The notes below the pieces were generated by a model. That model worked only from the letters and a program-made list of their open reading frames with translations, made no database searches and had not been told where the DNA came from. Below, piece by piece: positions 1-8,369 of a DNA stretch of 19,719 nt. The first letter of the stretch is position 1; each line of letters begins with the position of its first letter. The DNA comes from an uncultured Oxalobacteraceae bacterium (lineage in GTDB: Bacteria; Pseudomonadota; Gammaproteobacteria; Burkholderiales; Burkholderiaceae), in the NCBI GenBank assembly GCA_946479255.1, contig CAMLFK010000072.1, positions 1-19,719 of the forward strand, in the 5' to 3' direction. The position numbers and the translations under genes are program-made.

Positions 1-893
<893 letters not shown>

Positions 894-905
894 GATCGGC
901 AGGCT

Positions 906-938
906 CGAAAATAACAACGGCCCAGTTTAACAGGGCCG
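906..938 (-). terminator. Intrinsic-terminator-like hairpin just upstream of dbpA
   Basis: On the minus strand CGGCCC (938-933) pairs with GGGCCG (923-918) around a 9-base loop and is followed by TTGTTATTTT. It may end the transcript of the small upstream gene. Because the tail stops about 13 bases before the dbpA ATG, there is no room for a separate dbpA promoter after it, so it may also act as a leader attenuator. Confidence 0.55.
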
Positions 939-967
939 CTGGGGCACAGCTGGTGCCAGGTGGTGAT

Positions 968-1198
968 TTAGGCGGCAGCCCAGATGGGCAGGCCGGTGAG
1001 ATCGGTATTGTCGTCGCGGCGCCAAACAGGCAGGCCGCTGGCATCGGTCGGCTCGAGCAGTTCAAGCTGTTCCTGCTTGAGGTTCGGGCGGCGTGGGCGG
1101 GGCGCGGAACGCTTCGGTTCCGGCGCGTTCAGTACGATCGCGGGGGCAGGGCCGAAACCCGGCAGATCGAAGGTCGCGTTGTCTTTTTTGTCTCTCAT
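968..1198 (-). CDS. Small hypothetical protein with two TDxxGLPxW motifs (76 aa)
   Basis: I do not recognise this protein. It is short, basic and proline-rich in the middle (PRPRRPNL, residues 34-40), with no signal peptide or membrane segment. The C-terminal third repeats a nine-residue motif: TDASGLPVW (51-59) and TDLTGLPIW (65-73), 14 residues apart. The duplicated motif and high-GC third positions favour a real gene. It lies between the initiator tRNA and dbpA, on the same strand as both. The ATG at 1198 has no clear Shine-Dalgarno. A terminator-like hairpin follows 30 bases after the stop. The function is unknown. The gene could be lineage-specific. Confidence 0.6.
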   Translation of the reverse strand: MRDKKDNATFDLPGFGPAPAIVLNAPEPKRSAPRPRRPNLKQEQLELLEPTDASGLPVWRRDDNTDLTGLPIWAAA

Positions 1199-1242
1199 CG
1201 CAATTGCGGGCGGCAGAGCTTAAAGGCAGCTGTGCCTGATCT

Positions 1243-1274
1243 AAAAACAAAAGCCCGGCTGCAGGAGTCGGGCT
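1243..1274 (-). terminator. Intrinsic terminator of tRNA-fMet
   Basis: On the minus strand AGCCCG (1274-1269) pairs with CGGGCT (1257-1252), and the 3' arm runs into TTTGTTTTT (1251-1243). The hairpin lies about 15 bases after the tRNA 3' end, as expected for a single-tRNA transcription unit. Confidence 0.75.
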
Positions 1275-1288
1275 CAGTCTGAATTTAT

Positions 1289-1365
1289 TGGTTGCGGGGA
1301 CAGGATTTGAACCTGTGACCTTCGGGTTATGAGCCCGACGAGCTGCCAGACTGCTCCACCCCGCG
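1289..1365 (-). tRNA. tRNA-fMet (CAT), initiator
   Basis: The minus strand folds into a complete 77-nt cloverleaf with encoded CCA. The acceptor strands are CGCGGGG and CCCCGCA, so position 1 (C) is unpaired with A72, the hallmark of bacterial initiator tRNA. The anticodon loop CTCATAA carries CAT and is held by three consecutive G-C pairs (GGG/CCC), the second initiator hallmark required for P-site entry. The T loop TTCAAAT is canonical. It is flanked by its own promoter and terminator. Confidence 0.97.
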
Positions 1366-1377
1366 TCTGTGCGGCGA

Positions 1378-1406
1378 ATTGTACAGAGGTTCGCGCGGTC
1401 CGGCAA
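1378..1406 (-). promoter_or_regulatory. Promoter of tRNA-fMet
   Basis: On the minus strand a -35 box TTGCCG (1406-1401) and a -10 box TACAAT (1383-1378) are separated by exactly 17 bp. The predicted transcription start, near 1371, is a few bases before the mature tRNA 5' end at 1365. The stretch after the -10 box is GC-rich, as in stringently controlled stable-RNA promoters; that control is inferred. Confidence 0.7.
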
Positions 1407-1429
1407 TGGCAGTGTTGAAATGAGCTGAA

Positions 1430-2593
1430 TTACCCGGCCGCGCCAAGGCGCCACAACGATGTCACTTCGGCACTGCGCGCCGCATGCAGCGGGTCGCTGG
1501 CGTCCTGCGCGCGCGGGTGTACCGGACGCACGTCGTGACGTTCGATCACCCGCAGGCCGCCGGCGGCGATCCATTCGAGCAGCTGGGCGCGCGGGCGCAG
1601 TCCAAGGTGCTCGGCCAGGTCCGACAGGATCAGCCAGCCTTCGCCGCCCGGCGCAAGGTGCGCCGCCAGGCCTTCTAGGTACCCGCGCAGCATGCGGCTG
1701 TCCGGGTCGTACACGGCCGCTTCGATCGAGGCGCTCGGGCGGCCCGGCAGCCAGGGCGGATTACACACCACCAGCGGCGCGCGGCCTTGCGGGAACAGGT
1801 CGGCTTCGATCACCTCGACCTGGGCCGCCAGGTCCAGTTGGGCCAGGTTGTCGCGCGCGCAGCGCAGGGCGCGCGCGTCCATGTCGGTGGCGACCACGTG
1901 GTCAACGCCACGGCGTGCCAGCAGCGCGGCCAGTACACCGGTGCCGGTGCCGATGTCGAAGGCCAGGGCGCAAGCACGCGGCAGCGGCGCTTCGTTCACC
2001 AGTTGCAGGTACTCGCCACGGATCGGCGAGAACACGCCGTAGTGCGGATGGATGCGCGCGTCCAGCGCCGGGATCTGGACGCCGTTCTTGCGCCATTCGT
2101 GCGCGCCGATCAGGCCCAGCAGCTCGCGCAGCGAGGCCACGAACGGCTCCTCGCCGCGTCCATACGCTTCGTTGCAGGCCAGTGCCACGTCGGGCGCGCG
2201 GCGCAGGGCGATGCTGTAGTCGGCTTCGAACGGGATCAGCAGCATGGCCAGGGTGCGGGCGCGCTGCGACTGGGCCTGGCGGTGCAGGTGGAAGGCTTCG
2301 GCAGGGCTGGCCGGGATCTTGGGCGCTTTGGCGCGCTTGCCGCCCTTGTGGTCGGCCCGACGGGCCAGCGCCTGCAGCAATTGGCGGGCGTTCTGGAAGT
2401 CGCCGCGCCACAGCAGGGCGGTGCCTTCGCAGGCCAGTCGGTACGCGGTATCGGCCGGCATGGTGTCGTCCGCCACCACGACTTTTTTCGGCACCGGCAT
2501 GCCGCTCTCGGAGCGCCAGCGCGCGCTGCGCTGCTCGCCGTTTTCAAGCCAGTGGATCTGAGCCGGAGCGTCGGCGGTGACAGGTGCGTGCAT
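1430..2593 (-). CDS. Class I SAM-dependent methyltransferase with NPPW motif
   Basis: This is a predicted methyltransferase of about 387 residues. The SAM-binding glycine motif DIGTGTG is at residues 213-219, and the following acidic strand end is ATDMDA. The catalytic NPPW is at 278-281. NPP(W/Y) is typical of enzymes that methylate a planar nitrogen (PrmC/HemK, RsmC and RlmG types), so the target is probably an rRNA base or a protein glutamine; the exact target cannot be told. The N-terminal 200 residues have no obvious family signature and may recognise the substrate. I chose the ATG at 2593 over an in-frame TTG three codons upstream, since neither has a clear Shine-Dalgarno. A TATAAT box lies about 50 bases upstream. 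It ends before the tRNA-fMet promoter. Confidence 0.85.
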   Translation of the reverse strand: MHAPVTADAPAQIHWLENGEQRSARWRSESGMPVPKKVVVADDTMPADTAYRLACEGTALLWRGDFQNARQLLQALARRADHKGGKRAKAPKIPASPAEAFHLHRQAQSQRARTLAMLLIPFEADYSIALRRAPDVALACNEAYGRGEEPFVASLRELLGLIGAHEWRKNGVQIPALDARIHPHYGVFSPIRGEYLQLVNEAPLPRACALAFDIGTGTGVLAALLARRGVDHVVATDMDARALRCARDNLAQLDLAAQVEVIEADLFPQGRAPLVVCNPPWLPGRPSASIEAAVYDPDSRMLRGYLEGLAAHLAPGGEGWLILSDLAEHLGLRPRAQLLEWIAAGGLRVIERHDVRPVHPRAQDASDPLHAARSAEVTSLWRLGAAG

Positions 2594-2604
2594 GGGAATC
2601 AATC

Positions 2605-2650
2605 GTATAAGGACGCCCGCGCGAAAGCGCGAGCAAGGGGCGCATTATAC
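2605..2650 (-). promoter_or_regulatory. Candidate promoter (TATAAT) inside an imperfect inverted repeat
   Basis: On the minus strand a perfect -10 box TATAAT occupies 2649-2644, about 50 bases before the methyltransferase ATG. I see no good -35 box at 16-18 bp. The region from GTATAA (2605) to TTATAC (2650) is an imperfect inverted repeat with an inner CGCGCGAAAGCGCG hairpin. It could be leader RNA structure or a weak terminator for the upstream gene. Confidence 0.4.
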
Positions 2651-2664
2651 GTGGACTGGGTGCT

Positions 2665-3474
2665 TCAGTCGTCGGCCAGCAGGGCGCTTGGCAGCGCGCT
2701 GGCGTAAGCCTTCGCGCCCATCTGGCGTACCGCCTGGGCGGCCGGCTCGTCGGCCGGCAGGCGCGGGGCCAGCAGGGCGGCGCGGTCGACCAGGCGCAGC
2801 AGGCGCATGGTCAGGCGGCCGTCGTCGCCTTCCTCGGTCGACAGCTCGCGCCCCAGCACCTTGAACAGGTCGGACAAGCTGCCCGGGTAGCTGATGGCGG
2901 GCAGCGGTTTGCCGGCCAGCGCCACCTCGGGCGCGTCGACCTGGGTTTGCTGGCTTGCCGCCGCCGTGACGCTCGCCTCGTAGGTGACTTCGATCTCGAC
3001 GTCGTAGGTGTGGCCGTCTTTGGTGGTGATCTGGCCGGTGCCGATGAAATGCGCGCTCTGGGTCAGCGACAGGCTGGCGGTGGCACTGGTGCCGGCCGCG
3101 CTGCTGGTATGGCTGCCGGAGGTGGCGAAACTGGCCGCGGTGTCGAGCGTGGCCGAGTCGAGCGTCAGCTTGGCGCCCTGGCCAGCGTCGCCGAACAGCT
3201 GGCGGGCAAACTGCTTGACCGCGTCGCGCGCGATATCCATCGCCGCGCTGCCGGCATCGCTGGCGGCATGGCTGGCCAAGGCCTGCGAAGACAGGCTGAC
3301 GCTATCGGGCTGCTGCGCCCCCGCCGCATCCGCTTCCGGCGCCGGTGGCGTGGCCGGCCGGGCGGCGGCCTGGGTGCCGTAGGCGTTGGCACGGCGTCCG
3401 CCACTGTGCGGCGTCGAGCTGACGGCAGTGGCGGCGAGCGGGCGGGGAAGCTGGGTGAACAGCGGCGGCGACAT
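2665..3474 (-). CDS. Hypothetical protein (269 aa), Ala/Ser/Thr-rich
   Basis: I do not recognise a family. The first 80 residues are low-complexity (Ala, Pro, Ser, Thr) and include DSVSLSSQAL near residue 57. A similar DxVSLSS motif occurs in many unrelated surface and flagellar-associated proteins, so it is not diagnostic. The middle contains a beta-rich stretch, FIGTGQITTKDGHTYDVEIE, that reads like one small folded domain. The C-terminus is helical. There is no signal peptide or membrane segment, so cytoplasmic or exported by a non-Sec route. The ATG at 3474 is preceded by an AT-rich 120-bp leader, unusual for this GC-rich window, with a TTGACA box. Codon bias supports a real gene. Confidence 0.7.
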   Translation of the reverse strand: MSPPLFTQLPRPLAATAVSSTPHSGGRRANAYGTQAAARPATPPAPEADAAGAQQPDSVSLSSQALASHAASDAGSAAMDIARDAVKQFARQLFGDAGQGAKLTLDSATLDTAASFATSGSHTSSAAGTSATASLSLTQSAHFIGTGQITTKDGHTYDVEIEVTYEASVTAAASQQTQVDAPEVALAGKPLPAISYPGSLSDLFKVLGRELSTEEGDDGRLTMRLLRLVDRAALLAPRLPADEPAAQAVRQMGAKAYASALPSALLADD

Positions 3475-3542
3475 GACGGACGACCATTATTTTTAGTGGT
3501 AACACTAGCAATAACGGCAGCCGTTTGCGTTTCTTTAACTAC

Positions 3543-3571
3543 TTAAGAACAATATTTTTATTTCCTGTCAA
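3543..3571 (-). promoter_or_regulatory. Candidate promoter of the 269-aa gene
   Basis: On the minus strand a consensus -35 TTGACA (3571-3566) is followed, after 17 bp, by TCTTAA (3548-3543), a poor -10 match. The segment is AT-rich. If used, the leader would be about 60 nt and would include the inverted repeat AACGGC-N-GCCGTT (3513-3525) and a short TAGTG/CACTA hairpin (3494-3507). Confidence 0.35.
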
Positions 3572-3594
3572 CATCTTTCTGCCAGCACACTGTT

Positions 3595-3810
3595 TTAGTG
3601 GTGGTGATGGGTCCAGCTGCCGTCGGTCGAGTTGACGAAGGAGTCGACCGCATCCTTGGCGCCGGTGGCGTAACGCTTGATTTCGCCGCAAGTGCAGATG
3701 CCCTGGTAGGGCTGAATATGGGAGCAGGCCGACACTTTTTGCAGCTGCACCTTGACGGGTTTGCTGCACTTGTCGCACTTGAAGGTCAGGAAGCGGGCTG
3801 GCTTGGTCAT
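3595..3810 (-). CDS. Small Cys-rich (putative zinc-ribbon) protein with HHHH tail, 71 aa
   Basis: This small protein has paired cysteines at C12-x-x-C15 and C39-x-C41, with additional C29 and H31. The arrangement suggests a zinc ribbon or similar metal-binding knuckle. The protein ends WTHHHH, a natural C-terminal histidine run that could add metal affinity. No known family is recognised. The ATG at 3810 follows a plausible extended -10 promoter giving a leader of about 24 nt, so it is probably expressed on its own. It is divergent from the 46-aa gene to its right. The coding call is supported by codon bias and the clean promoter. The role is unknown. Confidence 0.68.
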   Translation of the reverse strand: MTKPARFLTFKCDKCSKPVKVQLQKVSACSHIQPYQGICTCGEIKRYATGAKDAVDSFVNSTDGSWTHHHH

Positions 3811-3840
3811 GGTCTTTGTTTCAGATTGTAAAAGGCCGAC

Positions 3841-3869
3841 ATTCTAGCATTGGACCCGTCAACTGAAGA
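3841..3869 (-). promoter_or_regulatory. Extended -10 promoter of the 71-aa gene
   Basis: On the minus strand TGCTAGAAT (3849-3841) is an extended -10 element (TGn plus TAGAAT). A weak -35 TCTTCA lies 17 bp upstream (3869-3864). The predicted start is about 24 nt before the ATG at 3810. Confidence 0.5.
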
Positions 3870-3923
3870 CCCACATTGGCGTTGAAGGAGCAGGCCGATG
3901 GCCTGTTCGACGAGGACCTTGAA

Positions 3924-4064
3924 ATGAACAAACCTAAGCAACCGAGCAAGGAAAGTGTGCGCAAGTGGCTGCGCACCGAACTCGCGCAGCGCCGTCCTCC
4001 GCCGAACCCCGAGCAGATCCGGCGCGAGCTCGGCTGGGAGCTCATCAAGAGTCCGAAGCGCTAG
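3924..4064 (+). CDS. Small basic hypothetical protein (46 aa)
   Basis: This is a short, highly charged protein beginning MNKPKQPSKESVRKWLR and containing RRPPPNPEQIRRELGW. It appears to form two helices joined by a proline-rich turn. Similar small proteins of unknown function are, from memory, common in Burkholderiales. I chose the ATG at 3924 because GAGGACC precedes it at suitable distance; an upstream in-frame TTG at 3876 would add 16 residues and is less likely. It converges on the VOC gene with only 15 bases between the stop codons, and that gap holds the palindrome CTGCTAGCAG (4067-4076). The function is unknown. It could bind nucleic acid, judging by charge only. Confidence 0.6.
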   Translation: MNKPKQPSKESVRKWLRTELAQRRPPPNPEQIRRELGWELIKSPKR

Positions 4065-4079
4065 CCCTGCTAGCAGTCG

Positions 4080-4559
4080 TCAGCCGCGCCTGGCCGCTTC
4101 GATCGTGGCAATGTCGATTTTTCGCATCTGCATCATCGCGTCGAAAGCGCGCTTGGCCGCCGCGCGGTCAGGGTCGGCGATCGCGTCGATCAGCACGCGC
4201 GGCGTGATCTGCCACGACAGGCCCCATTTGTCCTTGCACCAGCCGCAGGCGCTTTCCTGGCCGCCGTTGCCCACAATCGCATTCCACAAGCGGTCGGTTT
4301 CTTCCTGGTCGTCGGTCGCGATCTGGAAGGAGAAAGCCTCGGATTGCGGGAATGCCGGCCCGCCGTTCAGGCCGATACAAGGGATGCCTGCAACGGTGAA
4401 TTCGATCGTCAGGACGTCGCCCTGTTGGCCATCGGGATAGTCGCCGGGCGCGCGGAAGATGGCTCCCACCGAGCTGTCGGGAAAGGTCTCGGCATAAAAT
4501 CTTGCTGCTTCTTCTGCATTACCGTTGTACCAAAGACAAACCGTGTTTTTGCTGACCAT
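4080..4559 (-). CDS. VOC / PhnB-like (glyoxalase fold) protein
   Basis: This 159-residue protein belongs to the PhnB-like branch of the vicinal oxygen chelate superfamily, often annotated as 3-demethylubiquinone-9 3-methyltransferase domain. Recognisable features are the N-terminal LWYNGNAEEAARFYAETFPDS, then GIPCIGLNGGPAF near residue 58-70, and the C-terminal DKWGLSWQITPR. Proteins of this branch are usually cytoplasmic, and most have no proven reaction; the methyltransferase name is historical. The ATG at 4559 is preceded by GGGAGA at good spacing. It lies 72 bases downstream of sbcC on the same strand, with no clear terminator between them, so read-through is possible. The family is confident; the substrate is unknown. 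Confidence 0.88.
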   Translation of the reverse strand: MVSKNTVCLWYNGNAEEAARFYAETFPDSSVGAIFRAPGDYPDGQQGDVLTIEFTVAGIPCIGLNGGPAFPQSEAFSFQIATDDQEETDRLWNAIVGNGGQESACGWCKDKWGLSWQITPRVLIDAIADPDRAAAKRAFDAMMQMRKIDIATIEAARRG

Positions 4560-4631
4560 TTGTGTTCTCCCGTTGTTGAGAAATACATCTTGAAAGAACG
4601 GTAAGTGTACACGCGATTTGCCGCCCCCGGC

Positions 4632-7600
4632 TTACTGCACCGTCACGCTGCTGGCACCCGCGCCGGCCGGCTGCACCACGATACGGGTGGCGATCCGTTC
4701 CGTCATTTCCTGCACGTGCGAGATCACGCCGACCTTGCGTCCCATCGACTGCAGCGCGTCGAGCGCGTCCATCGCCACGCGCAGGGTTTCGCTGTCCAGG
4801 CTGCCGAAGCCTTCGTCGATAAACAGCGACTCGACCCGCACCCGGTTGGACGACAGCGAGGCCAGGCCCAGCGCCAGCGCCAGCGAGACCAGGAAGGATT
4901 CGCCGCCGGAGAGCGAATTGACGGAGCGGATTTCGCCGCCCATGTCCTGGTCGCGCACCATCAGCGCCAGCGATGGCCCGGCCACGCTGACCACTCGCTC
5001 CAGGCGATAGCGGCGCGCCAGCTGCTGCAGGTGCCGGTTGGCGTAACCGAGCAGCACATCGAGCGTGAATTGCTGGGCGTAGTTGCGGAACTTCTTGCCG
5101 TCGGCCGATCCGATCAGTTCATTCATCCGTGCCCAGCGCTGTTCCACCAGCTGCTGCGCTTCGATCTGCGCCAGTACCGCTTGCGCGCGCACGCGCCGTT
5201 CGTCGTCTTGGGCCAGCTGCAGGCGCAGTGCGGCCGCGCTGCCGTCGATGCCGGCGCGTTCGGCCATGACGGCCTCCACGCCTTGCGCCACCGCGTCCTG
5301 GGCGGCGCTGTCGTGTTCCTTGCCGTCCAGGTGGCGGGCCAGCTGGCTGCGGCGCTCTTCCAGCACCGTGGCGCCTTGCACGGCGGTGGCGTCCAGTGCG
5401 TCGAGCGACTGGCGCTCCAGTTGCAGCGCGGCGGCGTCGATGGCCAGCAGCTCAGCCAAGGCCGCGCTGTCGGCCGGCGTGTCGAATTCGGGGTGCGCCT
5501 GCGCGTGTGATTCCAGCCAATTGGCCAGGCCGCGCGCCGCCACATCGCGTGCCGTCTCCAGCGTGGTGATGCGCTCTTGCAGGTGCGAGAGCGATTCGCG
5601 CACGCGCGTTTCGGTCAGTGCGGCTTGCTGCACCGCGGCCTGCTTGCTTTCCAGCGCGGCGCGGGCGGCGTCGACCGCCTGCTTGAAGGCTTGTTCCACC
5701 TGCGTCACGCTATGGCCCTGCCACAAGGCCTGGCGGGCGGTGCGCTGTTCGGTAACGCGGGCGTCGATCTGGATGAATTCAGCGCCGGCCGCCGCGTCGG
5801 TTTGCACGGCGCGTGCGTGACTCATCTGGGCCGCGTCGTGTTCGGCGCCGAGCAGGCCCAGCGAATTCGCCAGCGTGGCCTGGCGCTCCGACTGATCGCG
5901 CCAGGCGGTGGCTTCGCCGGCGCGGGCGCGCCTGAACGCTGACGGTGCGCCATGCCAGGTGTTCTTCCAGTCGGGGTGGCCGGACATCGGCTCCTCTAAC
6001 TGTTCGAGCAGGTCGACCAGGCTGGCATCGGCCTGGGCCAGGCGGTCGGCGTGCGCGGCGCGTTCGGACTTGGCCTGGGCCAGCGCGGCGGCCGTGGCGG
6101 CTGCCTTGTCGGCCAGCTTGGCGTGGGTGGCCGCGGCCTGGTCCAGCACCTGCTGCGCCGCGTCGCGCAGCAGCACGGCTTCGCGCGCCGCTTTTTCGCG
6201 CCGCTCCAGGTCGCGCCGCGCGGCCTGATTGGCTTCGCGCCGTTCGCGCAGCCATTCATTGCGATCCTCAGCGGCAGCGGCGGACAGCGGATGGGCTTCC
6301 CATTCGGCGCTGCTGCGCTCCAGGTTTGCCGCCAGCTCGGCCAGTTCGCGCGAACGCTGTTCCAGCTGCTCGGCGCCCGACTGCGCGACCGTGCGCTGGG
6401 TCGCCTGGTCGGTAAGGTTGTTGCGGGTCTCGGCACGGCAGCGCGCCACTTCGGCGCGCAGGTTCGCCAGCAGGTCCTGCAGCACGGCGCCCTGGTCGTG
6501 ATAGGGATGATCAATGCTGCCGCACACGGGGCAGGGCGTATCGGCTTCCAGCTGGGCGCGCAGGTCGACCACGCTGGCGGCGCAGGCCAGTTCGGCCGCG
6601 GACAGCGAGCGTTCGGCCTGCGCCTGGGCAGCCTGCAAGGGCGCTTCGGCCGCTTTGGCGTTCGCCAGTGCGCTGCTGGCCGCCTGCACCGCCTGTTCGA
6701 GCCGGGATCTTTGCTCAGCCGCTTCATCCAGGCGGGCGCGCGTGCCGCTCAAGGTGCTCCAGATGGTGGCCGCACTGGCCAGTTGATCACGCTCCGATTC
6801 GAGCTGCTCCCGCTCGGCGTGCATGGCGCCGGCATCGAAGGCGGCGAGGGCGCCGACAGCGCTCTGACGTTCCAGCTGGCGCGCTTCAAGCTCCGTGCCG
6901 GCCTTGGCCAGCGCCGCCGCAGCTTCCTGGTCGCTGGCGCCGGCCAGCTGCATGGAATGGGTGGCCTTGGCCAGCGCCGCGCTGGCGCGGGCCTGCTGTT
7001 CGGCCGCCTCCTCGACCTGGATGAACAGCGATTCCCAGCGCGGCCACTGTTCGGCCAGCGCTTCCCATGTCTGGTGTTTGCCGAGCCAGGCTGCGGTGTC
7101 GCCGTGCATCTGGCGCGCGCCTTCCAACGCTGCCGCTTTGGAACGGACCAGGCTGGCCGCTTCCGCCAGTTCGGTCGCCGCCGCATCGCGCGCCGCGCGT
7201 GCCTTGGCATGCGGCGTGGCCAGCGCGTCGATGGCGGCGTCGAGCGCCTTGGCCGCGTCCAGCTGCGGTGCCGCATCGCGCAACTGCTGTTCGGCTTCAA
7301 GCAGGCCGGTGCCGGCCGCCGTCAGGGCCAGCTCGGCGAACTTGCGCACTTCCAAGGTGCTTTGCAGCTGCGCCGCGCCATCGGTGAGCGCCTTGGCCGC
7401 GGCCGCGCGTTCGCGGTCGAACCGTGCCACCTCGGCCAGCAGGGCACGCGCCGGCTGCAAGGCTTCCAGGCTGGCCAGCTTGCGCCGGCGCGGCTGCGCC
7501 TCGTCGACTGCGACGTGGCGCGCGGCCAGCGTTTCTTCGGCCTGGGTAATTTGCGCCGCCAGCTTGGCCGCTTCCTGGTGCCAGCGCAGTTGCGCTTCGA

Positions 7601-8369
7601 GCGCGAAGCGGCGTACGTCGATGGCCGCCAGCGCGCTTTGCGCTTCGGCGCTGTCGGCTTCCGCCTTGGCACGCACTTCAGGCGCCAGCGGGGTCTGGTC
7701 GGCAAAGCGGGCGGACAGCCGCGCCAGCGCGTCGGCTTCCTGGCGGTGGCGCGCGAAGGCTCGCCGCGAGATCTCGCTGTAGACCGCGCTGCCGGTGAGG
7801 GTTTCCAGCAGTTCGCCGCGCTCGTTGTCGTCGCTGCGTAAAAAGGCCGAGAACTCGTTTTGCGCCAGCAGCACGGCACGGGTGAACTGTTCGAACGACA
7901 GGCCGATGCGCGCCACGATTTCGGCCGATACCTCGGTCTTGGTGCCGCCGATCGCCTGCAGTTCGGGCAGGCGGTGCAAGGTCATGGCGGAGGGTTGCAT
8001 GGCCCCGGCGGCCTTGCCGCGCGCACGCCGCACGCTCCAGCGGGCCCGGTACGTCACGCCGTCGTTGCCGACGAAGTCGACCTCGGCGAAACCTTCGCCG
8101 GCGCCGCGCCGCAGCAGGCTGCGCGGATCCTGCACCGATACGGTGGTGCTGCCCACGTCCTGCAGGTGGCTGCGGTTAGCCCTGAGCAGGCGCGGGGTGG
8201 CGTCGTACAAGGCCAGGCACAGGGCATCGAGCAGCGTGCTCTTGCCGGCGCCGGTCGGGCCGCTGATGGCGAACAGGCCGGACGAGGCCAATGGTTCGCT
8301 CTCGAAATCGACATTGAAGTCGGCCGCCAGGGAGGCCAGGTTGCGTCCGCTGATGCGCAGGATCTTCAT
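4632..8369 (-). CDS. sbcC: Exonuclease subunit SbcC (SMC-like ATPase)
   Basis: SbcC is the ATPase subunit of the SbcCD (Rad50-Mre11-type) nuclease, which opens hairpins and processes DNA ends and protein-blocked ends. The layout is classical. Walker A GPTGAGKS is at residues 37-44, followed by long coiled coils rich in Ala, Glu and Arg, and a zinc-hook CPVC at 613-616 almost exactly in the middle. The ABC signature LSGGES is at 1153-1158, and Walker B FIDE at 1183-1186 is followed by GFGSLD and a final switch His (ISHVQE). The protein has 1245 residues against about 1050 in E. coli, the excess lying in the coiled coils. Its ATG overlaps the sbcD stop (ATGA), so translation is coupled and subunit ratios fixed. 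Confidence 0.97.
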   Translation of the reverse strand: MKILRISGRNLASLAADFNVDFESEPLASSGLFAISGPTGAGKSTLLDALCLALYDATPRLLRANRSHLQDVGSTTVSVQDPRSLLRRGAGEGFAEVDFVGNDGVTYRARWSVRRARGKAAGAMQPSAMTLHRLPELQAIGGTKTEVSAEIVARIGLSFEQFTRAVLLAQNEFSAFLRSDDNERGELLETLTGSAVYSEISRRAFARHRQEADALARLSARFADQTPLAPEVRAKAEADSAEAQSALAAIDVRRFALEAQLRWHQEAAKLAAQITQAEETLAARHVAVDEAQPRRRKLASLEALQPARALLAEVARFDRERAAAAKALTDGAAQLQSTLEVRKFAELALTAAGTGLLEAEQQLRDAAPQLDAAKALDAAIDALATPHAKARAARDAAATELAEAASLVRSKAAALEGARQMHGDTAAWLGKHQTWEALAEQWPRWESLFIQVEEAAEQQARASAALAKATHSMQLAGASDQEAAAALAKAGTELEARQLERQSAVGALAAFDAGAMHAEREQLESERDQLASAATIWSTLSGTRARLDEAAEQRSRLEQAVQAASSALANAKAAEAPLQAAQAQAERSLSAAELACAASVVDLRAQLEADTPCPVCGSIDHPYHDQGAVLQDLLANLRAEVARCRAETRNNLTDQATQRTVAQSGAEQLEQRSRELAELAANLERSSAEWEAHPLSAAAAEDRNEWLRERREANQAARRDLERREKAAREAVLLRDAAQQVLDQAAATHAKLADKAAATAAALAQAKSERAAHADRLAQADASLVDLLEQLEEPMSGHPDWKNTWHGAPSAFRRARAGEATAWRDQSERQATLANSLGLLGAEHDAAQMSHARAVQTDAAAGAEFIQIDARVTEQRTARQALWQGHSVTQVEQAFKQAVDAARAALESKQAAVQQAALTETRVRESLSHLQERITTLETARDVAARGLANWLESHAQAHPEFDTPADSAALAELLAIDAAALQLERQSLDALDATAVQGATVLEERRSQLARHLDGKEHDSAAQDAVAQGVEAVMAERAGIDGSAAALRLQLAQDDERRVRAQAVLAQIEAQQLVEQRWARMNELIGSADGKKFRNYAQQFTLDVLLGYANRHLQQLARRYRLERVVSVAGPSLALMVRDQDMGGEIRSVNSLSGGESFLVSLALALGLASLSSNRVRVESLFIDEGFGSLDSETLRVAMDALDALQSMGRKVGVISHVQEMTERIATRIVVQPAGAGASSVTVQ

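Noticed and set aside
6051..7841. Long plus-strand open frame (596 codons) opposite sbcC
   Set aside because: It is an antisense shadow of a GC-rich coiled-coil gene. SbcC has all its motifs in the other frame, and the antisense product is Arg/Gly/Gln-rich with no recognisable domain.
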